Assembly: GCF_947488185.1 (NCBI RefSeq)
Contig: NZ_CANKYM010000002.1
Span: forward strand, 620,001-684,000
Source of the DNA: an uncultured Roseobacter sp.
Lineage (GTDB): Bacteria > Pseudomonadota > Alphaproteobacteria > Rhodobacterales > Rhodobacteraceae
Reading direction: 5' to 3'
Length of the DNA stretch: 64,000 bases
The position numbers and the translations under genes are program-made. Every line of letters starts with the position of its first letter. The stretch's first letter is position 1. The notes beneath the pieces were generated by a model. The model saw only the letters and a list, made by a program, of their open reading frames with translations, made no database searches and was not told the DNA's origin. Of the stretch, positions 53,419-60,604 are shown one piece after another.

Positions 53419-54119
53419 GGCATCTTCCTCAAGGTGCTGGTCAGCGGTATGATTGTCGAGCCGTCCTCCTGCTGCAACAGCAAACCGAAGGTTTCGTCGA
53501 TGCCGCGATAGGTGCCGGTTTTGCCCTGCAGGGTGATCGGATCGCCTATCCCATGGGCCAGCCCGGTCCATTCGTTGTGCACCGGTTTCACGCCCTCATC
53601 GTCCCAGCGGTTGATCCAGACCAGTGTGTGCCGCACCCAGGCTTCCAGCAATTCCACCGGGTCCACCTCACCGCAGCCTTCGGCAGAGAGCGAGGTTATG
53701 TCCGGCGTGGTGCCGGTCTCTTCCTGATCAGACCAGAGCGTGAGGTCGAGCCCGATCACCAGCCAATCCGGCGCGCTGTCGGGATCACCCGGGGCCGCCG
53801 CGGCCTGCAGCATGCCGCAGCGCGCGCCATTGAGCCGCAGGCCACCGTTCCAATCCAGATGTACGGACACTTCCGGCGGGGCCAGCGCGCCAAAGGCGTT
53901 CTGAAACCCAACCCCGCAGACCGGCAGCATGACCATCGCATCACGCAGGGAAATCTCGGGGGCAAAGACAATCGCCGCACGCAGCCGATCCGGCGCGATG
54001 TCATAGGTCACCAGACCCGCATCACAGCCCTTGGTTGCCTCCTCACAGGCAACACGGAACGGATCCGCCCCGGCGGTCACGAGACCCGAGAAGAGTGGCG
54101 GGAATTGCGCGCCGTTCAT
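53415..54119 (-). CDS. Biotin/lipoate protein ligase-like protein with DUF4444-type C-terminus
   Basis: A 234-residue protein with the layout of the BPL/LplA-like family seen in alphaproteobacteria: LFSGLVTAGADPFRVACEEA at the N-terminus, LRDAMVMLPVCGVGFQNAFG, LNGARCGMLQAAAAPGD, and a C-terminal part TGLAHGIGDPITLQGKTGTY. The classical GRGRxGR biotin-loop of BirA is absent, so ligase activity is doubtful. It is coupled by ATGA to mrp and DUF6505. Its conserved company with an Fe-S carrier suggests a role in enzyme maturation. Confidence 0.72.
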   Translation of the reverse strand: MNGAQFPPLFSGLVTAGADPFRVACEEATKGCDAGLVTYDIAPDRLRAAIVFAPEISLRDAMVMLPVCGVGFQNAFGALAPPEVSVHLDWNGGLRLNGARCGMLQAAAAPGDPDSAPDWLVIGLDLTLWSDQEETGTTPDITSLSAEGCGEVDPVELLEAWVRHTLVWINRWDDEGVKPVHNEWTGLAHGIGDPITLQGKTGTYRGIDETFGLLLQQEDGSTIIPLTSTLRKMP

Positions 54120-55183
54120 GCCTTGCCGTCGGCGATCAGGGTACGGGCCACGGCGCGGAACGCCTCTGCCTGAGGGCTTTCGGGTTTGGAGACCACGATG
54201 GGCGCGCCGCCGTCCGCCGCCATGCGGATATCCAGATGCAGCGGAATTTCCGCCAGCAGGGGCACGCCGAGCTTTTCCGCCTCCGCCGCCACGCCGCCGT
54301 GGCCAAAGACATGCTCCTCATGCCCGCAGTTGGAGCAGATGTGGGTCGACATGTTCTCGATCATACCCAGGATCGGCGTGCCCAACTGGTTGAACATGTC
54401 GATCCCCTTGCGCGCGTCCAGCAGCGCTACATCCTGCGGCGTCGAAACAACAACCGCGCCGTCGACCTGGAACTTTTGCGCCAGGGTCATCTGAACATCT
54501 CCGGTGCCGGGGGGCAGATCGACAATCAGCACGTCCAGAGCGCCCCATTGCACCTGGTTCATCATCTGCTGCAAGGCGCCCATCAACATCGGTCCGCGCC
54601 AGACGGTCGCCTGATCATCGTTGGTCATCAACCCGATTGACATCATGGTCACGCCGAAATTGCGCATTGGCAGGATGGTCTTGCCATCGGGCGAGGCGGG
54701 ACGGCCGGAGACACCCAGCATGCGCGGCTGCGACGGGCCGTAGACGTCGGCATCGAGCAAACCGACACGGCGGCCTTCGGCGGCCAGCGCGCAGGCGATG
54801 TTCGACGAGATGGTCGATTTGCCTACGCCGCCCTTGCCGGACGCAATGGCGACGATCCGGTCAATGCCGGGCACTTTCTGCGGACCGCTGGGCGCGGTTT
54901 TCTGCGGCTTCAGATCGGGCGGGGCGGAGGGCGTGCTGTGCGCGGTCATGACCACCGAGACGGTGCCAGCGTCGGGCAGCGCCTGCACCGCCGCCTCCGC
55001 TGTCTTCTGGACCTTCGCGTAAAGATCCGCCTGCGAGGGCGGCACCTCGATCACAAAACGCACAGCCCCTTCGTCGCCGACGGTCAATGCTTTGACCAGT
55101 CCGGCAGACATCAGGTCGGACCCGCTGACCGGGTCTTCGATCTCTTTCAGCGCGGCCAGAACCGCGTCACGTGTCAGGCTCAT
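54116..55183 (-). CDS. mrp: Mrp/NBP35-type Fe-S cluster carrier ATPase
   Basis: A 355-residue P-loop protein. An N-terminal MIP18/DUF59-like domain (about 5-85, EIEDPVSGSDLMSAGLV) precedes the deviant Walker A SGKGGVGKSTISS (about 113-125), DADVYGPSQPRMLG, and the cluster-binding CxxC in HICSNCGHEEHVFG. Mrp/ApbC proteins bind and transfer 4Fe-4S clusters to apo-enzymes. It starts directly after the stop of the DUF6494 gene (TAAATG). Formate dehydrogenase and the polyferredoxin nearby would be plausible clients, as inference. Confidence 0.92.
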   Translation of the reverse strand: MSLTRDAVLAALKEIEDPVSGSDLMSAGLVKALTVGDEGAVRFVIEVPPSQADLYAKVQKTAEAAVQALPDAGTVSVVMTAHSTPSAPPDLKPQKTAPSGPQKVPGIDRIVAIASGKGGVGKSTISSNIACALAAEGRRVGLLDADVYGPSQPRMLGVSGRPASPDGKTILPMRNFGVTMMSIGLMTNDDQATVWRGPMLMGALQQMMNQVQWGALDVLIVDLPPGTGDVQMTLAQKFQVDGAVVVSTPQDVALLDARKGIDMFNQLGTPILGMIENMSTHICSNCGHEEHVFGHGGVAAEAEKLGVPLLAEIPLHLDIRMAADGGAPIVVSKPESPQAEAFRAVARTLIADGKA

Positions 55184-55381
55184 TTATCCTTGCCCGCCAG
55201 AGATTTGCCCGGTCACGACATGTTCCATATCCAGCCCGTCGATGGTCAGCACCACCTTGGCCTCATAGGTTTTACCGGTGGTGTCCCCGGCGTTCCGCAT
55301 GGCCTCTTCGATGGCCTGCTGCGAGGTCACGCCGACCTGTTTGAGGAATTTGCGCATCGACATGTTGAAGTCTTCTGACAT
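55184..55381 (-). CDS. DUF6494-family small protein
   Basis: A 65-residue protein: MSEDFNMSMRKFLKQVGVTS, then QQAIEEAMRNAG and a beta-rich end TYEAKVVLTIDGLDMEHVV. I recall it as DUF6494, a small family that travels with Mrp in Rhodobacteraceae; the name is from memory. The much longer open frame upstream overlaps the divergent cytochrome gene and was not used; GGACCC lies before this ATG but no strong ribosome site is seen. It is the first gene of the Mrp operon. Confidence 0.72.
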   Translation of the reverse strand: MSEDFNMSMRKFLKQVGVTSQQAIEEAMRNAGDTTGKTYEAKVVLTIDGLDMEHVVTGQISGGQG

Positions 55382-55416
55382 GGGGTGGGTCCTTTTTTTG
55401 CGGATGAGATGAAAAC

Positions 55417-55446
55417 TTGACGGTGAATTGAGCGCCCGCCTAGGCT
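55417..55446 (+). promoter_or_regulatory. Predicted promoter of the TupA-like cytochrome c gene
   Basis: TTGACG (55417-55422), 18 nt, TAGGCT (55441-55446), about 33 nt before the ATG at 55479, in the 97-bp gap between divergent genes. The -10 match is weak. Confidence 0.35.
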
Positions 55447-55478
55447 GTCTGAACAGAGCAGAGTTCGGGAGGGGCGAT

Positions 55479-56210
55479 ATGCGGAGAATACTGGGGGCGC
55501 TTGCCTGTCTTGTCGTCCTGCCCACCACGCTCATTGCAGAGGATTTGCGGCTTGCCGTGCCGGAGGCGCTGGAGGCCACGGGGCTGGCGCAATTTATCGT
55601 GCCGCGCTTTTCGCTGAAAACATCCGTGCGGATTGCGCGCGTGGGCCCGGACGCGGAGGCCGAGATGCGGTTCACCCGTGGTGGCACGGCAGTGTTTGAG
55701 GGACCGCAGCAGCGCTGGGGGCTGGAGCATGATGGCGACCCGCGCGCGGTGCGGTTTCTGGACTGGCTGAAATCCGACGTGGGCAAACGCACGATCGAAA
55801 GCTTCAAAGCGGAGGACGGCACGACCTATTCCGCAGCGGTGACGCAGGCGAAGGTCGAGGTGGAGGTGAGTTTTGACGGCGACAGACGAAAAGGCGAGGC
55901 ACTCTCGCTGTCGCTCTGCGGGCGCTGTCACGTGATCAATGACAGCAACAGGATGAACGGTATGGAGTCGACGCCCTCTTTCCGGGTGCTGCGGGGGCTG
56001 TCGGACTGGGACCGGCGCTTTGCCAATTTCCATCTGCTCAACCCGCACCCCAGTTTCACACAGATCGACGGGGTGACCGATCCGTTTGATCCCACCCTGC
56101 CGTCGCCCATCGTGCCGGTCGAGCTTACGGTCGATGACCTTGAGGCAATTCTCGCCTATGTGTCCGGGGTGGCCCCGGCGGATCTGGGCGCGCCGCTGCA
56201 ACTTCAGTGA
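55479..56210 (+). CDS. Periplasmic cytochrome c with a shortened TupA-like N-terminal domain
   Basis: A 243-residue exported protein. After the signal peptide (cleavage near LIA) it reads EDLRLAVPEALEATGLAQFI, which parallels mature TupA in this same window (EDIKLAVTTSFENSGLADVL): 10 identities in 22 residues by eye. RFLDWLKSDVGKRTIESFK also parallels the TupA C-terminal QLEDWLTSPRAAELINGYT. The central TupA part with the SRGDDSGTHKKE loop is missing. Residues 120-243 contain one heme-c site C147-x2-C150-H151, with M159 or M162 as possible sixth ligand. It may carry electrons to or from a periplasmic enzyme such as the formate dehydrogenase. The ATG at 55479 has GGGAGGGG upstream. Its stop overlaps the convergent polyferredoxin. 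Confidence 0.8.
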   Translation: MRRILGALACLVVLPTTLIAEDLRLAVPEALEATGLAQFIVPRFSLKTSVRIARVGPDAEAEMRFTRGGTAVFEGPQQRWGLEHDGDPRAVRFLDWLKSDVGKRTIESFKAEDGTTYSAAVTQAKVEVEVSFDGDRRKGEALSLSLCGRCHVINDSNRMNGMESTPSFRVLRGLSDWDRRFANFHLLNPHPSFTQIDGVTDPFDPTLPSPIVPVELTVDDLEAILAYVSGVAPADLGAPLQLQ

Positions 56211-58159
56211 TCCCTGCGCTTGCTCAGGTAATCATCCGTGGTGCGCACGGCAGGCCGCTCGCCCCCGGCGAAGGGGTTGTTTTGCGAATGGTACTGCGCC
56301 TGTATCCGGCAGTTGTCACACATCTCGATCATGCGGATGGTGTCGGGATTGGCGAACATCGCATGTTTGCCCGCGAGCTTTTCCTTGATCCGTTCCACCG
56401 TTGATTTGGACCCGAAAAGCGCGCCGCATTCGACGCAAGGAAAGGGCTCTTCCTCATGCATCACCACCTGGGTAAAGGCAGCATCCGTGAGGTTCAGTTG
56501 CGGGGTCAGGGTGATGGCATCTTCAGGGCAGATATTGCTGCAGAGACCGCATTGCAGGCAGGCATCTTCCTGAAAGCGCAGTTGGGGCTTGTCCGGGTTG
56601 TCGCCAAGCGCGCCTGCCGGGCAGAGTGACACACAGGAGAGGCAGAGGGTGCAGGCGTCCTGATCCACGAGGATCGCGCCATAGGGGGCGGCATCGGGCA
56701 GCGTGATGACCTCCGCCTCCGGTTGCAGGGCCTTGGCGGCAAGACGGGTGACCTGACGGCGGCTGCCGAGAGGCAGGATGGGGTCCTGAACCGCGTCGCT
56801 TTGCGCGTCTATACATAATGCATCGCTCAGCGCGTCGGGGTCCGATACATCCAGAAGCGCGATGCTCTCCTGTCCGGCAATCGCATTGGCCAGCGATTGC
56901 TCCTGTTCCAGCACCGCGCCCTCGCTGCGCGGGGCGAGCAGAACGGATACATGGGCAAAGCCGCAGGCCAACGCCGCCAGCATTTCCGCATGGCCAAAGC
57001 TGGCGAGCGCCGACACTGAGAGCGGGATCACATCGCTGGGCAATCCGCGGCCGTATCGTGCCGCGAGCGAAATCATTTCCGCGCCAAAGTCATCGTCATG
57101 CACCAGCAGGCGCGGGGCCGTCCCGCCCGCCTTGCGATAGGTGCTGGCCAGCGTGTTCAGCCGCGCAAACAGGGTGGCAACAGGCGGCGCGTCATAGGTG
57201 ATGGCGCCAGAAGGGCAGAGCGACGCACAGGCCCCGCACCCTGCGCAGATCATCGGATCGATGGCCACATGCTCTCCCGCTGAGGTGATCGCCCCGGTCG
57301 GGCAGATGTTCAGGCATTTCGAACAGGCGGGTTGTTCGGCGCGCGAATGGGCGCAGAGTGGCTCTTCAAGACGCACATAGAGTGGCTTTTCAAAGGTGCC
57401 GATCATCTGCGAGGCATCCAGCACCGCTTTGGCAACAGCGCTCTGGCTGCCCGGATCGGCGCGCAGATACCCGTCGCGTTTTTCCGGGGCGGCGAAGAGC
57501 GCTGTGTCGCCGCTCAGATCGAGGATCACGTCACAGGTACTCTGGGCACCATCTTTCGGAGGCGTCCAATCGGCGGCACCGCGCCCCCCGGCGATGATCT
57601 GGCGAAAGCCGTCAATGCGGATATCAAACCGGCCCAGCGATCCAGTGGCGCGGCGCAGTGTGCCGCAGACCACGTCGAAGGCCATACCGGGCGCGGTGTC
57701 AAACGGGGCAGGGGTCAGCAACGTTACCGCCAGCATGCCGGACAGATCATGGGCAGCCTGAAGGGCAATCTCGCCCGATCCGATGATCAGGCAGGCCCCG
57801 TTGGAGATCACGTCGCGGGTGCGTTCCGGCGGATGGGTCAGCATCGCTTCGGCGGCAAGCGCTGCCATTTTCGGGGCCGCCTCCGCCGCCTCATCGCTCC
57901 AGCCCGCGCGGTCGCGCAGGTCAACGAAACGGGGCTCGGGCGCTTCAACTTCCTCGGTCAACTCCCTGAAGAGCGGTGCTTCCTGTTGGCAGGCGATCAT
58001 CACGCCATCCTCCGCCAGATGCTGCGCAACCTCTGCGATCTGGGCACCGCAGGCGTGGGTGAAAGGTTTCGTGCATCCAAGACCCGTAGCAGTCGCAATC
58101 GCGTCGCCGTCCATGGTCTGACTGCCAAGACAATCACAAAGCACCAGTTTTTTTGTCAT
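56204..58159 (-). CDS. 651-residue polyferredoxin (four 4Fe-4S clusters), formate dehydrogenase-associated
   Basis: A cytoplasmic iron-sulfur protein with four cluster motifs: C269, C279, C282, C286; C305, C308, C311, C315; C503, C506, C509, C513; C534, C537, C540, C544, the last three in standard CxxCxxCxxxCP form. The N-terminus has additional cysteines (LCDCLGSQ, THACGAQ) and a Rossmann-like NGACLIIGSGEIALQAAHDL, reminiscent of HdrA-like proteins. The C-terminus has CVEC and CDNC pairs, perhaps a zinc or cluster site. It lies divergent from the fdh operon, as is common for this family. It probably shuttles electrons or supports cofactor maturation; the precise role is unknown. Confidence 0.85.
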   Translation of the reverse strand: MTKKLVLCDCLGSQTMDGDAIATATGLGCTKPFTHACGAQIAEVAQHLAEDGVMIACQQEAPLFRELTEEVEAPEPRFVDLRDRAGWSDEAAEAAPKMAALAAEAMLTHPPERTRDVISNGACLIIGSGEIALQAAHDLSGMLAVTLLTPAPFDTAPGMAFDVVCGTLRRATGSLGRFDIRIDGFRQIIAGGRGAADWTPPKDGAQSTCDVILDLSGDTALFAAPEKRDGYLRADPGSQSAVAKAVLDASQMIGTFEKPLYVRLEEPLCAHSRAEQPACSKCLNICPTGAITSAGEHVAIDPMICAGCGACASLCPSGAITYDAPPVATLFARLNTLASTYRKAGGTAPRLLVHDDDFGAEMISLAARYGRGLPSDVIPLSVSALASFGHAEMLAALACGFAHVSVLLAPRSEGAVLEQEQSLANAIAGQESIALLDVSDPDALSDALCIDAQSDAVQDPILPLGSRRQVTRLAAKALQPEAEVITLPDAAPYGAILVDQDACTLCLSCVSLCPAGALGDNPDKPQLRFQEDACLQCGLCSNICPEDAITLTPQLNLTDAAFTQVVMHEEEPFPCVECGALFGSKSTVERIKEKLAGKHAMFANPDTIRMIEMCDNCRIQAQYHSQNNPFAGGERPAVRTTDDYLSKRRDH

Positions 58160-58492
58160 CTCTCCCCCAGCGGCTGCCGCAATGCCATCCTCGCCACTCT
58201 ATATATAGAGCACTGGCGCACAAAAAGGCAGGAAACAGAGGCGGCGTAAACCGGAATCGACCTCACCTCTGCCTGGTCGTGGTGGTCACACCGCATGAAC
58301 GAGCAGGTCCAAGCGGCCCCATCCAAATGCAAAATCGCTAAAGCCCCTGTAATTCAGAGAGTTGGGGAAATGCAAGCCGACCGGCGCGGGCCTCTACGAC
58401 TAAATGTGTACAGATGCATGCTTTTTTTTCTGGGATAATGACCGGGGTTTGCTAAGGTAGGCTCAAGTACAGCGCGCATTTGGGGAGTAATC
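58160..58492. other. 333-bp divergent control region of the formate dehydrogenase locus
   Basis: No gene is visible. It separates the polyferredoxin (minus) from the DUF3305 gene (plus). It contains the TATATATA-centred palindrome at 58197-58210. I see no clear riboswitch or ModE/TunR-type site beyond that palindrome and no good sigma70 pair upstream of 58493. Confidence 0.55.
58197..58210. promoter_or_regulatory. 14-bp perfect palindrome, candidate operator
   Basis: CTCTATATATAGAG, a perfect dyad, 38 bp upstream of the polyferredoxin start and about 280 bp upstream of the DUF3305 gene. The TATATA core recalls ModE-type half sites but lacks the spaced CG-flanked form, so the regulator is open. 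Confidence 0.5.
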
Positions 58493-59059
58493 TTGGGAGT
58501 CGTCTATCCAGAGTCGCAATCCGCGAGGCTTGGCGTGGTTTTGCGCCGGTCGCCCGGTGTCACCGCCTGGTCCAAGTGGGTATGGCGCGCGACTGCCGTT
58601 CTGCCGGGGGCGGGCGATGCGTCCTGGAAGGTGCTGCGCAACGAAGGCGGCGTAACCGAATATCACGCATCGACCCATGATCTTCATCTCTACGTGTCGG
58701 ACGCCGAAGCCTATGCGCACGAGTTGCAGGCGCAATCGCCTTCCGTCTACGTGATCATGCGCGAAGGCGAAAGTGAGGCGCCGCTGGATATTCTGACCGT
58801 GACCGTGTCGCCCTATGAAGCGCAGGATTATTCCGACAGTGGCGAAGAACAGGTGGAGCGTGTGGCGATGCCGCCCTCCGTTCTGGAGTGGGTCACCGGT
58901 TTTGTCGATCAGCACTACCGCGAAGAGCCATTTGTGAAACGGCGGCGCGACAAGCATCGCACGGATCGTAAGCAGGCCGGTATTGGTGATGCGCGGATTT
59001 CGCAGGCAACGGATGTGTATCGCGCACCGACGTCGAACATGCAGGAGGGGGCGGAATGA
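58493..59059 (+). CDS. DUF3305-family protein, formate dehydrogenase locus
   Basis: A 188-residue protein matching DUF3305: GVVLRRSPGVTAWSKWVWRA at the N-terminus, then VLRNEGGVTEYHASTHDLHL and DAEAYAHELQAQSPSVYVIM, and a basic C-terminus (PFVKRRRDKHRTDRK). The start is TTG at 58493 with GGGGAG upstream; no in-frame ATG precedes the conserved region. DUF3305 is nearly always encoded next to DUF3306, TorD and FdhX in formate dehydrogenase operons and is presumed to help maturation. Coupled by ATGA to DUF3306. Confidence 0.85.
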   Translation: MGVVYPESQSARLGVVLRRSPGVTAWSKWVWRATAVLPGAGDASWKVLRNEGGVTEYHASTHDLHLYVSDAEAYAHELQAQSPSVYVIMREGESEAPLDILTVTVSPYEAQDYSDSGEEQVERVAMPPSVLEWVTGFVDQHYREEPFVKRRRDKHRTDRKQAGIGDARISQATDVYRAPTSNMQEGAE

Positions 59060-59661
59060 CCGCGCAGGGCTCTTTCTGGGCGCGCCGACGCGCCGCCGTT
59101 CAGGCCGAGGCACAGGCGGAAGCGCGTGCGGACGCAGAGCAGCTGGCCGCGGCGCGTGAGGCAGAACTGGCCGAGAAGGACGACGCGCTTGTTCTGGAAG
59201 AGATGGGTCTGCCTGATCCCGACCAGATGCAGTCGGGCGATGATTTTGCCGCCTTCATGGCCGAAGAGGTCCCCAAACATCTGCGCAACAAGGCGTTGCG
59301 CAAGCTTTGGCGCAGCAACCCCGTGTTGGCCTGTGTGGATGGTCTGAACGAATACGATGATGATTATCGCGCGGCGATGCTGGCCGGGGGGCCGATCCAG
59401 ACGGCCTATCAGGTGGGCAAGGGTATGATGGCACATCTCGAAGAAGTGGCGCGTCAGGAAGAGCTCGCCAAGGCGACCCCGGAGACCTCCGAGGAGCCCG
59501 TCGCGGAGATTGTGGAAGACGACCCGGTGAATGCGTCCGAGCCGGAGGTTGTCGCCTCTGAAGCGCAGCCTGGGAATTTGGCGCTTGATGCAGAGGGTGA
59601 CGTCGAATCAGCCCCCGTACCCCGGCGTATGCGGTTCCAGTTCGAGGAGGCGCAGGCATGA
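59056..59661 (+). CDS. DUF3306-family protein, formate dehydrogenase locus
   Basis: A 201-residue protein. The N-terminus FWARRRAAVQAEAQAEARAD is a charged, coiled-coil-prone helix, followed by MAEEVPKHLRNKALRKLWRS and VDGLNEYDDDYRAAML, the DUF3306 core. The C-terminal 60 residues are acidic and low in complexity. It overlaps DUF3305 and TorD by ATGA on both sides. Its function is unknown but tied to formate dehydrogenase by conserved context. Confidence 0.85.
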   Translation: MTAQGSFWARRRAAVQAEAQAEARADAEQLAAAREAELAEKDDALVLEEMGLPDPDQMQSGDDFAAFMAEEVPKHLRNKALRKLWRSNPVLACVDGLNEYDDDYRAAMLAGGPIQTAYQVGKGMMAHLEEVARQEELAKATPETSEEPVAEIVEDDPVNASEPEVVASEAQPGNLALDAEGDVESAPVPRRMRFQFEEAQA

Positions 59662-60266
59662 CGGCAACGGCAGAGACCCTCGACATCGCAGCCGAAGACC
59701 GGCTGCGCGCCGACCTTTACAATTTCATTGGCCTGCTGCTGGCCCGCCCGGCGGACCAGATGCTGCTGGATCAGACCGCCGCGCTGCAGGGCGATGACAG
59801 CGCCATGGGGCAGGCGATCAACAGTCTGGCGCGCGTTGCAAAATCCACGAAGCCCAAGACGGTTGAGCGCGAGTTTAACGCGCTGTTTATCGGTCTGGGG
59901 CGGGGCGAGCTGTTGCCCTACGCCAGCTACTATCTGACCGGTTTCCTGAACGAAAAGCCGCTGGCCAAGCTGCGGCAGGATATGGCCGCGCATCAGATGA
60001 CGCGCGCCGAAAACGCCTTTGAGCCCGAAGACAGCATGGCCGCGCTGATGGAGATGATGGGGGGCATGATTGTCGGCCGCTTTGGCCAGCCCGCACGGCT
60101 TGACCAGCAACGCGGCTTTTTCAATAGCCACATCGCGCCCTGGGCCACACATTTCTACACGGATCTCGAAGGCGCGAAATCCTCGGTGTTCTACGCAGGT
60201 GTTGGGGCCGTTGGCCGCGCCTTCATGGAGATCGAGAAAGAAGCATTCAGAATGACGGCGGACTGA
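59658..60266 (+). CDS. TorD/DmsD-family chaperone
   Basis: A 202-residue all-helical cytoplasmic chaperone. Family features are LYNFIGLLLARPADQMLLDQ, EREFNALFIGLGRGELLPYA SYY and EPEDSMAALMEMMGGMIVG, then HIAPWATHFYTDLEGAKSSV. TorD-type proteins bind the Tat signal of a molybdo- or tungsto-enzyme and hold it until the cofactor is inserted. The clients here are FdhA (and perhaps FdhX), both with twin-arginine leaders, encoded just downstream. Confidence 0.9.
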   Translation: MTATAETLDIAAEDRLRADLYNFIGLLLARPADQMLLDQTAALQGDDSAMGQAINSLARVAKSTKPKTVEREFNALFIGLGRGELLPYASYYLTGFLNEKPLAKLRQDMAAHQMTRAENAFEPEDSMAALMEMMGGMIVGRFGQPARLDQQRGFFNSHIAPWATHFYTDLEGAKSSVFYAGVGAVGRAFMEIEKEAFRMTAD

Positions 60267-60319
60267 TCCGCCGACAAGGGACGGGACGCCGTCCGCAAAG
60301 ACGAAAGGGAGAAGGACAC

Positions 60320-60511
60320 ATGGCACAGAAATCGGATGGCGACACAAATCGCCGGGATTTCCTGAAACTGGCGGGCACAGCAGCCCCCGCGGCAGCCGTT
60401 GCCGTGGCAGCCGGGACAGGCACGGCGGAAGCGGCCGAGGTGGATACGACCTCTGACAAGATGCAGGACACCGCCCACACGCGCGCCTATCTCGCGAGCG
60501 CGCGCTTCTGA
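60320..60511 (+). CDS. fdhX: Formate dehydrogenase-region Tat-signal protein (FdhX-like)
   Basis: A 63-residue protein made almost wholly of a Tat-type leader: TNRRDFLKLAGTAAPAAAVA, then a short acidic tail ending TRAYLASARF. It matches the family named formate dehydrogenase region TAT target. Its position between TorD and FdhA is standard. It may be a decoy or maturation aid rather than a periplasmic enzyme. Confidence 0.88.
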   Translation: MAQKSDGDTNRRDFLKLAGTAAPAAAVAVAAGTGTAEAAEVDTTSDKMQDTAHTRAYLASARF

Positions 60512-60604
60512 TTTGCGCCGGGGGTGCATCTGAAGGGTGCAGCCTGACGGCGTTTCGACATTAAAATACCCAGCCACCTGATCGGGGCAGCAAGGGAGGG
60601 AAGT

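Noticed and set aside
55382-55822. Long minus-strand ORF extending the DUF6494 frame
   Set aside because: It overlaps the divergent cytochrome c gene; only the last 65 residues match a known family.
58230-58440. Possible tRNA remnant or riboswitch in the fdh control region
   Set aside because: No consistent acceptor/T-arm pairing or known Moco riboswitch motif was found.
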